NCBI GenBank assembly: GCA_017413085.1
Contig: JAFPVC010000003.1
Location: 1-64,000, forward strand
Direction of reading: 5' to 3'
Length of the DNA stretch: 64,000 nucleotides
DNA from: Prevotella sp.
Lineage (GTDB): Bacteria > Bacteroidota > Bacteroidia > Bacteroidales > Bacteroidaceae
Below the pieces are notes generated by a model, which saw nothing but the letters and a program-made list of their open reading frames with translations, had not been told where the DNA came from and ran no database searches. This document shows positions 1-7,854 of this stretch, one piece after another. Position 1 is the stretch's first letter; the number at the start of each line of letters is the position of its first letter. A program made the translations under genes and the position numbers.

Positions 1-87
1 GTGCGCTGTCGCGCAGAAATCTCTCAAATTATTTCAAATCTTTCATTATTTTGAGTGATTTGAGTAGATTTGAATGATTTGGCTTTC

Positions 88-122
88 CCTTCGGCCGCCG
101 AGCTAAACCTTCTCGCCGAAGG
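88..122. repeat. GC-rich inverted repeat ahead of the first reading frame
   Basis: CCTTCGGC at 88-95 pairs perfectly with GCCGAAGG at 115-122, and GAG/CTC can extend the stem inward. It stands out because the surrounding 180 bases are AT-rich and carry no reading frame. No T-run follows on either strand, so a terminator is not supported. Its role is unknown. Confidence 0.5.
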
Positions 123-184
123 CGATAATAAATAGTAATTCCCTTAATTCGTAGTTAAAAAAACAAATAAATTGTAGTAGCACA

Positions 185-445
185 ATGAAAAACAAAGACA
201 GTAACACGACCACGCAGGAAACTTACAATTCCTCTACTGATGCACACATATTCCTTCCTGCAGCTGGTATAAATAACGATTACTACATCCACGGCGCGGG
301 CTTGTTCGGCTACTACTGGTCGGCTTCGCTCGACGTGAGCTACCCAGGCTACGCGTGTAGCGTGTACTTCGCCTCGGACAACATGTTCAGCAATGACAAC
401 GAGTTTTGCGGCGGGCTCAGCGTGCGTCCGGTTCTTCGGGATTAA
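185..445 (+). pseudogene. Orphan C-terminal lectin-like (FISUMP/DUF1566-type) domain fragment
   Basis: An 86-codon frame holds only the end of a domain normally found at the C terminus of much larger surface proteins. The visible pattern is IFLPAAG, then GYYWSASL, then a closing GLSVRPVL. No signal peptide and no N-terminal portion is present, and the 184 bases upstream are AT-rich and closed. Similar pieces, GWFLPSxGQW and a closing VRS(F/I)(L/V)AF, end the two lipoproteins at 3262-6450. The likeliest reading is a truncated remnant or a silent cassette. A start at 185 is possible but I see no promoter or ribosome-binding site. The family assignment is by pattern recognition. Confidence 0.6.
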
Positions 446-498
446 TCATCTATGCTTTGAACCAAAGAAAACAGACCAATAATACATTCATCCAGACA

Positions 499-1539
499 AT
501 GAAAAATCATTACCTTCTTTCTGCAACATTGGTTTTCGCCATGCTGCTCTCATGCATAGCTGTTTCGGCACAGATGAAACACACCATCAAGCGCTCAGCA
601 CAGAATATGCAGACATCCCCTACGACCACAGTGAGAGGCGGTACGCAGGGTAACTACGGCACCACAGTGACATACAAGGGCGAGCAGTACATCCGCGTAA
701 GAACGGCGGAGCAGTTTGTCAATGCACTCGGTTCACGCCGCAACGTGCTTGTGGCTGCCGACACTGAGATTAACCTGACGCCGCTGCTCGACGACCAGAG
801 GCGTTTCTGTACTAAGCATAGGATGTGGGTATCCGACATCTCGGGCGGCATTGCCGACGGTCGCGAGGTGGTGGCAAGCGAGGAAGTGTTTGACGGTCGT
901 CAGCTTACGCTCGTCAACTTTGAGCAGCTGAACATCGTGGGCGAGCGCAACTCGCGCATCGTGGTGGAGCCACGCTATGCCTTCTGCCTGCGTTTCGTTG
1001 ACTGCAAGCAGTGCGAGGTGCGCAACCTCACCATCGGCCATACCGAGGGCGGCTACTGTACCGGCGGTGTGATAGGCGACCTGCGCGGCTGGCGCATATA
1101 TGTGGTGAACAGCGACCTCTATGGCTGCGGTGCATACGGTCTGGAACTTGAGAAGACCAACAGCTTTGAACTGCGCAACTCAAACATCCACGGGTGCACC
1201 TACGGCATCATGACTCTCAGCAGCGTGATTTCGATGACGGCGTCGCACTGCAATTTCTTCAACAACCGTGAGTATTCGCTCATAGGCAGCGGCAACAGTG
1301 CCGGCGTGGTCTTCGACGATTGCTGGTTCTACAACAACGAGGGCACACTGTTCTCATTCGACAGCGAGTTCTACCTTCGCAACAGCAAAGTGTTCCATCA
1401 GGAATCAGAACGTGGCAGCATGGAGATGGCAGACCAGACCGGCGGCAACAACGAGTTCGGCGAAATCTTCTCTTACCACGGAGCCTATGGCCAGATGCTT
1501 GAAAAGCGAAACAAGAAGATAGGCCCGGATGTGGAGTAA
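499..1539 (+). CDS. Secreted right-handed beta-helix protein
   Basis: The 346-residue product starts at the ATG at 499, which is followed by a clear signal peptide (MKNHYLLSATL...SCIAVSAQ). The same frame runs further upstream to 406, but that extension has no signal character and overlaps the fragment at 185-445. Residues about 160-310 show the short, Asn/Gly/Cys-rich strand repeats of a parallel beta-helix (RNLTIGHTEGG, LRNSNIHGCTYG, FDDCWFYNNEG), as in pectate-lyase-like and NosD-like proteins. No catalytic triad can be assigned, so the activity and substrate are unknown. It is probably exported to the periplasm or cell surface. It stands alone between the fragment and the ATPase gene. Confidence 0.75.
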   Translation: MKNHYLLSATLVFAMLLSCIAVSAQMKHTIKRSAQNMQTSPTTTVRGGTQGNYGTTVTYKGEQYIRVRTAEQFVNALGSRRNVLVAADTEINLTPLLDDQRRFCTKHRMWVSDISGGIADGREVVASEEVFDGRQLTLVNFEQLNIVGERNSRIVVEPRYAFCLRFVDCKQCEVRNLTIGHTEGGYCTGGVIGDLRGWRIYVVNSDLYGCGAYGLELEKTNSFELRNSNIHGCTYGIMTLSSVISMTASHCNFFNNREYSLIGSGNSAGVVFDDCWFYNNEGTLFSFDSEFYLRNSKVFHQESERGSMEMADQTGGNNEFGEIFSYHGAYGQMLEKRNKKIGPDVE

Positions 1540-1617
1540 GGAAAATGGAATAAATTCCAAAAAAGTTAGGCCAAGCTCAACAATCGTTTATTGATTTGTG
1601 TCAACAGAAATTACTCT

Positions 1618-1734
1618 TTCGTTAGAAAAAATGTAGTTAATGCATGGTTATTCGTTAGAAAAAATGTATATTTGCAGATGTTATTCGTTAGAATTAATGT
1701 TGCTGAAGTGTAAATATTCGTTAGAAAAAATGTA
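1618..1734 (+). repeat. Four direct repeats with an exact 33-bp period
   Basis: TTCGTTAGAAAAAATGTA begins at 1618, 1651 and 1717, and a slightly diverged copy (TTCGTTAGAATTAATGT) begins at 1684. All starts are exactly 33 bp apart, about three helical turns, while the 15-16 bp between cores are unrelated. The last copy ends six bases before the ATPase start codon, and the probable -7 box lies between copies 2 and 3. The array therefore covers promoter and leader. The layout suggests a protein that binds cooperatively to one face of the DNA, possibly the ATPase itself. Confidence 0.9.
1667..1674 (+). promoter_or_regulatory. Probable -7 box TATATTTG for the AAA_14 ATPase gene
   Basis: TATATTTG matches the Bacteroidetes -7 consensus TAnnTTTG. 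No good TTTG is seen 19-20 bases upstream, so the -33 element is weak or replaced by the repeat array. Transcription from here would start near 1681 and keep repeats 3 and 4 in the leader. Confidence 0.5.
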
Positions 1735-1740
1735 GATGCC

Positions 1741-3045
1741 ATGTATAGAGAACTATATGAACAACTGCTGAAATGGAAGAATGGCACCCATCGCAAGCCG
1801 TTAATAATCAACGGCGCAAGGCAAGTGGGCAAGACATACTTGTTGAAAGAATTTGGTAAGACCGAGTATGAGAAAGTGTCGTACGTCAGTTTAGACAGAA
1901 ATGAGAAAGCGCGCGAGGTGTTTGAACGTGGAGGACAGACTGACAGACTATTCACTGCCTTGTCTGCCATTACAGGTGTTGACATAACCGCAGGTGACAC
2001 ACTGTTGATACTTGATGAGATACAAGACTGTCCACGTGCGCTGCAGGCATTGAAATACTTCTGTGAAGATGCACCGGAAATTCATGTTGCCGTCGCTGGT
2101 TCATTGCTTGGCGTATCATTGCATGAAGGGGTGTCTTTTCCTGTTGGCAAGGTGGATGAGTTGCGACTATACCCTATGGATTTCCAAGAGTTTCTTATTG
2201 CAGTTGGCAAACAGCGGTTGGCCGATATCCTTACAGATGGGGATTGGGAAATGGCAAACATGCTTTTTACGGAATACACAGATTTGCTACGGTTGTATTA
2301 TTATGTTGGAGGAATGCCCGCTGCCGTGCTTGCATATATAGAGGGAAATGGCTTGAATGCTGTAAGGCGCGTGCAGCGACAGATACTTGCTGACTATCGA
2401 CGGGATTTCTCAAAGCATGCACCTGTAAATGAAGTTCCACGCATCAACATGGTGTGGGACAGCATTCCATCACAGTTGGCAAGAGAAAACAAGAAATTCA
2501 CTTATGGCACGCTGAAGAAAGGTGCAAGGGCGGCGGAATATGAAAAAGCCCTACAGTGGTTGCAAGATGCTGGCATAGTGTACAGGGTGAAAAGGGTGAG
2601 CAAATTACAGATGCCGTTGAAATTCTATGAAGAACAATCTGCATTCAAACTTTTCATGCTCGATGTGGGTTTGTTTGGTGCTATGACTGACACTTCTGCT
2701 GGCTCGATGATTGTTGACAATAAGGTGTTTACGGAATACAAGGGAGCTTTTTCAGAGTTGTTTGTCTATACGCAACTGTGCACATGTAACATACCGATAT
2801 ATTATCACAGCATAGACAAGTCCACCATAGAGATAGACTTCCTCTTGCAATGTAATGACAGAATAATACCAGTAGAGGTGAAGGCTGGTGTAAACGTGAA
2901 ATCGAAATCAATGAAGACAGTCATCAGCAATAATCCTCAGTTGAAAGGAATGCGTTTTTCCATGCTTCCATATATTGACCAGCAATGGATGGAGAATGTA
3001 CCGTTATTTGCCTGCAAGGCTATGTTTGGTGTCAGGGAAAAGTAG
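1741..3045 (+). CDS. AAA_14 ATPase with C-terminal DUF4143 nuclease-like domain
   Basis: The 434-residue protein carries a Walker A motif (GARQVGKT, residues about 25-32) and a Walker B segment (LLILDEIQD, about 88-96). The C-terminal DUF4143 region contains TIEIDFLLQ and IIPVEVKAG, which resembles the D...ExK core of PD-(D/E)xK nucleases. Such proteins are common and often multicopy in Bacteroidetes; their cellular role is not established. The ATG at 1741 follows directly on the last 33-bp repeat. The gene is isolated, with an inverted repeat 110 bases downstream. A second, differently built ATPase (AAA/DUF234 type) lies at 25527-26909. Confidence 0.88.
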   Translation: MYRELYEQLLKWKNGTHRKPLIINGARQVGKTYLLKEFGKTEYEKVSYVSLDRNEKAREVFERGGQTDRLFTALSAITGVDITAGDTLLILDEIQDCPRALQALKYFCEDAPEIHVAVAGSLLGVSLHEGVSFPVGKVDELRLYPMDFQEFLIAVGKQRLADILTDGDWEMANMLFTEYTDLLRLYYYVGGMPAAVLAYIEGNGLNAVRRVQRQILADYRRDFSKHAPVNEVPRINMVWDSIPSQLARENKKFTYGTLKKGARAAEYEKALQWLQDAGIVYRVKRVSKLQMPLKFYEEQSAFKLFMLDVGLFGAMTDTSAGSMIVDNKVFTEYKGAFSELFVYTQLCTCNIPIYYHSIDKSTIEIDFLLQCNDRIIPVEVKAGVNVKSKSMKTVISNNPQLKGMRFSMLPYIDQQWMENVPLFACKAMFGVREK

Positions 3046-3154
3046 ATTTTAATGCATATTTATATGATTCTGGATTTACATCTGCAAATTTGCGAATAAA
3101 ATATGAGACGGCAAAGGAAAAATTGAAGAATTGAAGGATTGAAAAGTTGAAGAA

Positions 3155-3217
3155 TTGAAGGATTGAAAAATTGAAATGCCTGTCCAAATGGCAAACTTCA
3201 ATTTTTCAATCCTTCAA
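3155..3217. terminator. AT-rich inverted repeat between convergent genes
   Basis: A 21-bp arm at 3155-3175 (TTGAAGGATTGAAAAATTGAA) is perfectly complementary to 3197-3217, with a 21-base loop. It sits between the stop of the ATPase gene and the stop of the converging lipoprotein gene. The sequence is built from short TTGAAGGATTGAAAA units. No long T-run follows, so intrinsic termination is plausible but not certain. Confidence 0.5.
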
Positions 3218-3261
3218 CTTTTTAATTCTTTAATTCTATGTGTGCCAGCATGGTGGCGGAA

Positions 3262-4938
3262 TCAGAAGGCGAGGAAGCTGCGGACCCAATTGTTTCCGTA
3301 CACATGAGAAACAATTGCAACGCCATAATAGAACATCATTGTATAAAGATAGTCATCTCCATAAACATCCCTATATGACGTCGTCGAACAGTAAGCATCA
3401 TTTTTCGTATATTTGAATGCAGGGTCGTATGCTGTACCGGCAAGACCGACCTGTGCGAGTCTGGCATTGACTGCTGCTCCCTGATAGTGATAGTCAGTGT
3501 TGGTTTCCCAATAATACTCAATACCTTCGCCGCCCATCATGGCGACCAATGCCTTGTGCCACTGCCCTATCGACGGGAGAAACCATCCGCTGGTGCCCGA
3601 CGGAGCGGGCGTGCCGTTGTTGTCGGTGGCCGCCAGGGGGGCCGGTGTGAAATTATCTCCATACCCATGGCCTTCCCTTCCGTAATGCTGAATCCAGGCA
3701 TAGGTGTTCTGGATGCCGTTCATGTCCTGCCGAGGGTCGTTAGCAGTGCCATCGCCCCAACATTCATCGTTGTATGCTTTAATACATCCTCCATTTTCCG
3801 AAAGCAGACACATCTGCCGCTTGTCGTTGTTGTATGCATCGCCCAATGCCATGGCGAGTCCGCGGTAGCTGCCGCTGGCGTCGGCGGTGCCGGGTTCGCC
3901 CACGTAGCATATCAGGGCTACGGGCGTCTTGCCGGCGGCCTGCACGGTGGCATAGTTCTCGTAGACGTAGCCGTCGCTGGTAATGAGCCAGAGCAGGTTG
4001 TCGGCGGTGGCGTTCCTCACGGTGAGAGGTTCCTGCCCGGGAGTATAGACGATGGCTGTGCCGTTGTCGCTCCATCCGGTTATGACGTTGGTGGTGTTGA
4101 CGGGTGCATTCACGGCGCGGTCGCTGACGGTGATGTTGAGCGTGTATTGCTTGCCGCTTATGAATGTCTTCGGGTTGGCGAGGGTGTAGGTGGCGGTGCC
4201 CTTGTCAGTCACTATCTGCAACAGGTCGCCGCTGAGTTCCTGTGGTGGTATGAGGGCTGCGCCGTTGCCGCCGTTGCACACTGCGATAGTTGTGGGGTCG
4301 CCCTTGGCCTGATTCATAAGATATCCTATGACCTTGAATCTATGCGTGGGCTTGACGTTGAGGATTTTCACGCTGTCGATGCTCATGATGCCTGTTCCGG
4401 TGGTGATGTTCACGTTGATTTTCGCCATGTGGTGTGTGTAGGCGAGTTCCACAGGTTCGGCCTGCGGCGACAGGTTGACTGCTTTGGCAGACATCAGGTC
4501 GCTGGCCTTGTAGTCTGCATCGGCGGTCTGGTCGGTCTTGACGGTGAAGTCGAAATTGCCGATCGAGTTAGGAATCGTGGCATCCGTGCAGGGATACCAG
4601 GAATATATTTTGATTGTGCTCCCGTCTGTGGGGTATTCCGGCGCGGCTATCGGGGCGGTCATGGCTCCAGCGGCTGCGGCGGTGTAGATGTAGTCGGCAT
4701 ACTCGCTGGCGTTTGACTCGTTGTGGATGCGCACCATGATTTGCTCGTCCGCGTCGAAGGTGCCCTGGTGCAGGTCTTGTGCGGCGCGGGTGTCGGCGGT
4801 GGTGGCGGTGGTGTAGCTGAGCCTGATGGGTATGCCCGGCTCCTTGGGGCTATCGGCGGTGTTGTCTTCCGAGGTGCAGGCCGTCAGCGCTGTCAGGGCG
4901 GCGGCTGCGAGGATATGTTTATACGATTTCATTGTCAT
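3262..4938 (-). CDS. Fimbrillin-like lipoprotein with lectin-like C-terminal domain (second of pair)
   Basis: The 558-residue protein begins with a lipoprotein signal (AAAALTALTACTSE). Residues about 30-290 follow the pattern of fimbrillin/Mfa-like precursors (IRLSYTTATTADTRAAQ, HHMAKINVNI). The C-terminal half contains GYVYEN, ICYVGEPGTADAS, YRGLAMALGDA and GWFLPSIGQWHKAL, typical of C-type-lectin-like surface domains, and it ends VRSFLAF. It is a clear paralogue of the gene at 4960-6450. The two agree best in the lipobox and mid-domain and differ most in the last 80 residues. It is the last gene of a minus-strand operon, 21 bases behind its paralogue. A role as fimbrial subunit or surface adhesin is inferred. 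An alternative start two codons in is equally possible. Confidence 0.78.
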   Translation of the reverse strand: MTMKSYKHILAAAALTALTACTSEDNTADSPKEPGIPIRLSYTTATTADTRAAQDLHQGTFDADEQIMVRIHNESNASEYADYIYTAAAAGAMTAPIAAPEYPTDGSTIKIYSWYPCTDATIPNSIGNFDFTVKTDQTADADYKASDLMSAKAVNLSPQAEPVELAYTHHMAKINVNITTGTGIMSIDSVKILNVKPTHRFKVIGYLMNQAKGDPTTIAVCNGGNGAALIPPQELSGDLLQIVTDKGTATYTLANPKTFISGKQYTLNITVSDRAVNAPVNTTNVITGWSDNGTAIVYTPGQEPLTVRNATADNLLWLITSDGYVYENYATVQAAGKTPVALICYVGEPGTADASGSYRGLAMALGDAYNNDKRQMCLLSENGGCIKAYNDECWGDGTANDPRQDMNGIQNTYAWIQHYGREGHGYGDNFTPAPLAATDNNGTPAPSGTSGWFLPSIGQWHKALVAMMGGEGIEYYWETNTDYHYQGAAVNARLAQVGLAGTAYDPAFKYTKNDAYCSTTSYRDVYGDDYLYTMMFYYGVAIVSHVYGNNWVRSFLAF

Positions 4939-4959
4939 TACTGTTTGATGTTATGATGG

Positions 4960-6450
4960 TTAGAATGCGACGATGCTGCGGACAGAATGGGTGGAATATT
5001 TATAGTTATCATTAGAGCCGCCTATATAGTCAGTACAAATGCCCGTATCTGTACGATAGACCTGGATAACCCTATAATATTGAAAATTTGTTTTTGGCGA
5101 CTGCGTGCTCGACCAGTAGCTTCCAGAGAGTGCGTCGTATGTCGAGGCGTCAAGTCCGGCGGTGGTGAACCATGCGTTGATGGTGGCTGCTTCGTAGGCA
5201 GCGCCCTGCATCAGCGTGCTCATGATGAGGTCCCACTGGCCTGAGGAGGGCAGGAACCAGCCTGTGGTGCCGACGGGCGAGGCGGTGCCGCTGTTGGCAA
5301 CGGCGGCCTCGGCGGCAGGTGATGTGTGGCCTTCATTCCATGTATGGTTGAGTATGACCATGGTCTCGGCAATGCCCCTCATGTTGTCAGAAGAAAGCTC
5401 ATAGCACCTCTCGTATTCTTCCTTCGCACACCACTTGACACCGTTGGCGGCATCCTTCAGGGCGATGGCGAGGCCGCGGTAGTCGTTGCTGGAGTGGTCT
5501 GCGGTGCCCGGCTCGCCCAAGTAGCATATCATGGCGACGGGTGTCTGTCCCGCGGGGATGGCGGCAGCGGTCTGGTAGATATAGCCCTTGTTGGTCACAA
5601 GCCAGCCTAAGTGTGAGGCGGTGGCGTTGGTCACGGTCACGGGTACGTCGGTGGCTTGGCCGATGGCAGACTGCTCTACGGTGACGTTCATCGTGTACAC
5701 CATTCCTGCCTCGAAGGCATTGGCGTCGAAGCGGTAAGTGGCGGTGCCCCCGGCGGTGGTCACGGCGAGGAAGTTGCCGCTGACGCTCTGTGCGGGAATG
5801 ACGGCTGCGCCGAAGTTGCTCATCGTCACGTCGATGTTGTCGGCGGTGGTGTTCAGGGCGACGTTACCCGCCTTGTCGTAGGTCACTTCGGGCTTCACGT
5901 TCAGCAACTTGACGCCAGTGATGGCACCGACACCCTCGCCAGGGGTGGCATTGACGCATATCTTTGCCATTTTGTGTTTGAAGTCGAGTGTAACTGGGGC
6001 ATGCTGTCTGGCTTGGTTAATTACCGAGGCGTACATCAGGTCGCTCTGCTTGTAGGCGGCGTCGGTGGTCTGGTCGGTCTGGATGCTGAATGTCTCACCG
6101 CTGAGTTGGGGATAGAAGGCCGCAATGTCGTAGTTATAGTCGTTGGAGTAGTAGGGGATGGTGCCAGAGGGAATCATGGCTCCGTCGGCAATGGTCTGGT
6201 AGGTGTATTCCGTCCATGAGTTTTGGTCGGTCTGGCTGATGAATACGCTCACCTGTTCGCCACTGTCAAAAGTACCCTCGTTCAGGTTCTGTGCAGCGCG
6301 GGTCTCGGTAGTGGTCAGGGTTTTGTAGGCCAGCGTAACGGGTATGCGCTCCATGTCGCCGTTCTCGGAAAAGTCGTAGTCCGAGCTGCAAGCCGTCAGC
6401 ACCGTCAGCGCCGCGGCTGCGAAAAGATATTTGTCAGTTTTCATTGTCAT
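4960..6450 (-). CDS. Fimbrillin-like lipoprotein with lectin-like C-terminal domain (first of pair)
   Basis: The 496-residue lipoprotein starts MTMKTDKYLFAAAALTVLTACSS, with a lipobox ending at the Cys. The N-terminal half has fimbrillin-type patterns (VTLAYKTLTTTETRAAQ, FKHKMAKICVNATPGEG). The C-terminal half has GYIYQTAAAIPAGQTPVAM, CYLGEPGTADHS, GWFLPSSGQWDLIM and SGSYWSSTQ, and it closes with HSVRSIVAF. It is predicted to sit in the outer membrane and display a ligand-binding lectin-like fold. It follows a 58-codon peptide gene by 21 bases and precedes its paralogue by 21 bases, so the three probably share one transcript. The tandem pair looks like a duplication followed by divergence of the exposed tip. 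Confidence 0.78.
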   Translation of the reverse strand: MTMKTDKYLFAAAALTVLTACSSDYDFSENGDMERIPVTLAYKTLTTTETRAAQNLNEGTFDSGEQVSVFISQTDQNSWTEYTYQTIADGAMIPSGTIPYYSNDYNYDIAAFYPQLSGETFSIQTDQTTDAAYKQSDLMYASVINQARQHAPVTLDFKHKMAKICVNATPGEGVGAITGVKLLNVKPEVTYDKAGNVALNTTADNIDVTMSNFGAAVIPAQSVSGNFLAVTTAGGTATYRFDANAFEAGMVYTMNVTVEQSAIGQATDVPVTVTNATASHLGWLVTNKGYIYQTAAAIPAGQTPVAMICYLGEPGTADHSSNDYRGLAIALKDAANGVKWCAKEEYERCYELSSDNMRGIAETMVILNHTWNEGHTSPAAEAAVANSGTASPVGTTGWFLPSSGQWDLIMSTLMQGAAYEAATINAWFTTAGLDASTYDALSGSYWSSTQSPKTNFQYYRVIQVYRTDTGICTDYIGGSNDNYKYSTHSVRSIVAF

Positions 6451-6471
6451 AATGCTTTTTTGTTTTTTTGA

Positions 6472-6648
6472 CTAAATAAAGACTTCTATGATTTCGTCTT
6501 CCTCTGTGCCGCCGTCCTCCCAATCGTTGATTTTGCTACTTGTGCTAACAGGGCTGGACTGCAGCATTTGCATGAGGCACTGCAGACTGACGGTATCAAT
6601 TGTTGGCCGTCGATACTCACTCTTGATTGTTTTGGCTATTTGTTTCAT
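6472..6648 (-). CDS. Small peptide of the xRPxI...ML..S type, 58 residues
   Basis: Reading the minus strand from the ATG at 6648 gives 58 codons before TAG. The product is MKQIAKTIKSEYRRPTIDTV followed by SLQCLMQMLQSSPV and an acidic tail (WEDGGTEEDEIIEVF). The YxRPxI...L...ML..S pattern recurs in the minus-strand peptide at 38731-38922. Short Bacteroidales proteins of this kind are common and uncharacterised. It is the first gene of the operon with the two fimbrillin-like lipoproteins. It has no signal peptide or membrane segment. The conserved head and variable acidic tail would suit a processed precursor, but no maturation enzyme is nearby, so that is speculation. Confidence 0.7.
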   Translation of the reverse strand: MKQIAKTIKSEYRRPTIDTVSLQCLMQMLQSSPVSTSSKINDWEDGGTEEDEIIEVFI

Positions 6649-6718
6649 GATTTATTTTGATTAAAACTTTTGTCTTCTGTCTTCCTTTAACTCTTTTTTC
6701 CTGTTCGCTACACATGCG

Positions 6719-6762
6719 ACAAGGCTCTTCCATATCCGTTAATGGATGTGGACGAGCCTTGT
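6719..6762 (-). promoter_or_regulatory. Leader hairpin of the lipoprotein operon
   Basis: ACAAGGCTC at 6719-6727 pairs perfectly with GAGCCTTGT at 6754-6762, and the interior can extend through CCATATCC/GGATGTGG. It lies in the roughly 240-base leader between the promoter near 6893 and the first small gene. On the minus strand it is not followed by a T-run, so it is a leader structure rather than a simple terminator. Confidence 0.55.
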
Positions 6763-6892
6763 AACTTTAAAGTATAGATATATTATAACCTAATGTGTTT
6801 GAGCCGGCTAAATGGGAGGGGGTAAATCGTATTGCGTTTGTAGATAAGTGCATGATAGAGGGGGATTACCTTATATAAATACTATTCGAATG

Positions 6893-6921
6893 CAAAGTTA
6901 CAAACTTTTTGGGAATTTCAA
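6893..6921 (-). promoter_or_regulatory. Promoter of the peptide/lipoprotein operon
   Basis: On the minus strand TAACTTTG occupies 6900-6893 and a TTG lies at 6921-6919, 18 bases away. This matches the -7 box well and the -33 box partly. It directs transcription toward 6648 and gives a leader of about 240 bases. Confidence 0.6.
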
Positions 6922-7007
6922 GCATAAATGACAGAAAAAAATAACAAACCGCCGAAAATATTTTGATTCGTTTTCCCATGTTTTGCTTACACATTGATTT
7001 TTCCTAC

Positions 7008-7260
7008 CTCCGTTTCCTTGCGATGTAGGTCAGCAACTTGTAAGTTGCTTGCGTATGGCGAAAATTTCGGATGGGCGTAATTGCTTGATAATCAGTAGTG
7101 CCTATTCTGGTGAGGTTTCTTCCGTTTCTAATCAAGCCCTGATTACACTGTAATCAGGGCTTGATTATAGGGTAATCAGCACCAGATTGCGTTGTAATCA
7201 GGTGCAAATTACAGTGTAAAAGCTATGATATTACGGTGCGGGGGGTAGTGAAATACCATT
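7008..7260 (-). repeat. Dispersed palindrome-cluster element, copy C (inverted)
   Basis: This copy is reversed relative to those at 21043 and 46392. Its edge at 7011-7070, read on the minus strand, runs from CGAAATTTT to CATCGCAAGGAAACG and aligns over about 60 bases with 46700-46760. Its centre has a perfect 17-bp inverted repeat: TAATCAAGCCCTGATTA at 7129-7145 and its complement at 7151-7167. Two more TAATCAG units follow near 7172 and 7195. No reading frame is present. The outer boundary near 7260 is an estimate. Confidence 0.7.
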
Positions 7261-7325
7261 TCAGGGGTCGTATAGTCCCGAAATAGTGCTCTATTTTCAT
7301 TCTTCGGACGATAGTTTTTGAAAAA

Positions 7326-7365
7326 GCAAAGTGTAAGCAAACGGCACCGTTTGCTTACACTTTGC
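7326..7365 (-). terminator. Strong hairpin terminator of the MmcQ/YjbR gene
   Basis: A 19-bp perfect stem (GCAAAGTGTAAGCAAACGG and its complement) encloses a two-base loop. Read on the minus strand the stem runs into TTTTTC, and it lies 60 bases past the stop of the gene ending at 7426. This fits an intrinsic terminator for that gene. The stem is unusually long. Confidence 0.7.
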
Positions 7366-7425
7366 ATAATTTGCGTTGAATCAAAATAGACGTTTGGATT
7401 GCCTGGTGATTTGCTGATTAACGTA

Positions 7426-7815
7426 TCACTTTTTTGCCTTTGTATATAATCCCATGCTCTGCCTGACGGCCTTGGGCAGTTTAGACGCTATGAGGTGGTA
7501 TGATTCAGTTATCCATTCCTTGACCAGCGCATCGTCCAGCTGCTCATAATAAACGTCGCTCCAGTGTTTCTTGTTCCAATGCCATGCCGGGGTTATTGTA
7601 GAATAGCGCTCGCGCAGTTCCTCGTTACGCTCAGGCGTCAGTTTCAGGGCAAATCGCGGGGCAGAGTCCTTCATGTCATGCTCACCACCCCCCAGCCACA
7701 GGCACACGAAAATCTTTCCTTCAAGGCGGAAGGTGATGATGTCGTCACCAAACGGCTGGTCTTCGGTCACGCCGTACAGTGACAGCGCATAGTCTCTTAT
7801 CTGCTCAATGTTCAT
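7426..7815 (-). CDS. MmcQ/YjbR family protein
   Basis: The 129-residue protein has the length and pattern of the MmcQ/YjbR family: MNIEQIRDYALSLYGVTED, then FGDDIITFRLEGKIFVCLWL, then HWNKKHWSDV near residue 80. Family members adopt a CyaY-like or double-wing DNA-binding-like fold, but their function is not settled. The gene is monocistronic, with its own promoter at 7855-7885 and a strong hairpin downstream. It is divergent from the threonine operon. The start at 7815 fits the promoter distance of about 40 bases. Confidence 0.85.
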   Translation of the reverse strand: MNIEQIRDYALSLYGVTEDQPFGDDIITFRLEGKIFVCLWLGGGEHDMKDSAPRFALKLTPERNEELRERYSTITPAWHWNKKHWSDVYYEQLDDALVKEWITESYHLIASKLPKAVRQSMGLYTKAKK

Positions 7816-7854
7816 GGTTGGTTGATAATCATGTGGCTTCTAAAAATTCTGATG

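Noticed and set aside
1618..1743. Possible small CRISPR array (four evenly spaced repeats)
   Set aside because: Cores are only 17-18 bp with 15-16-bp gaps, the array overlaps a promoter, and no cas gene is present.
3487..4716. 409-codon plus-strand frame opposite the fimbrillin-like gene
   Set aside because: Low-complexity Gly/Val/Ala product typical of an antisense shadow; the minus-strand gene has a lipobox and domain motifs.
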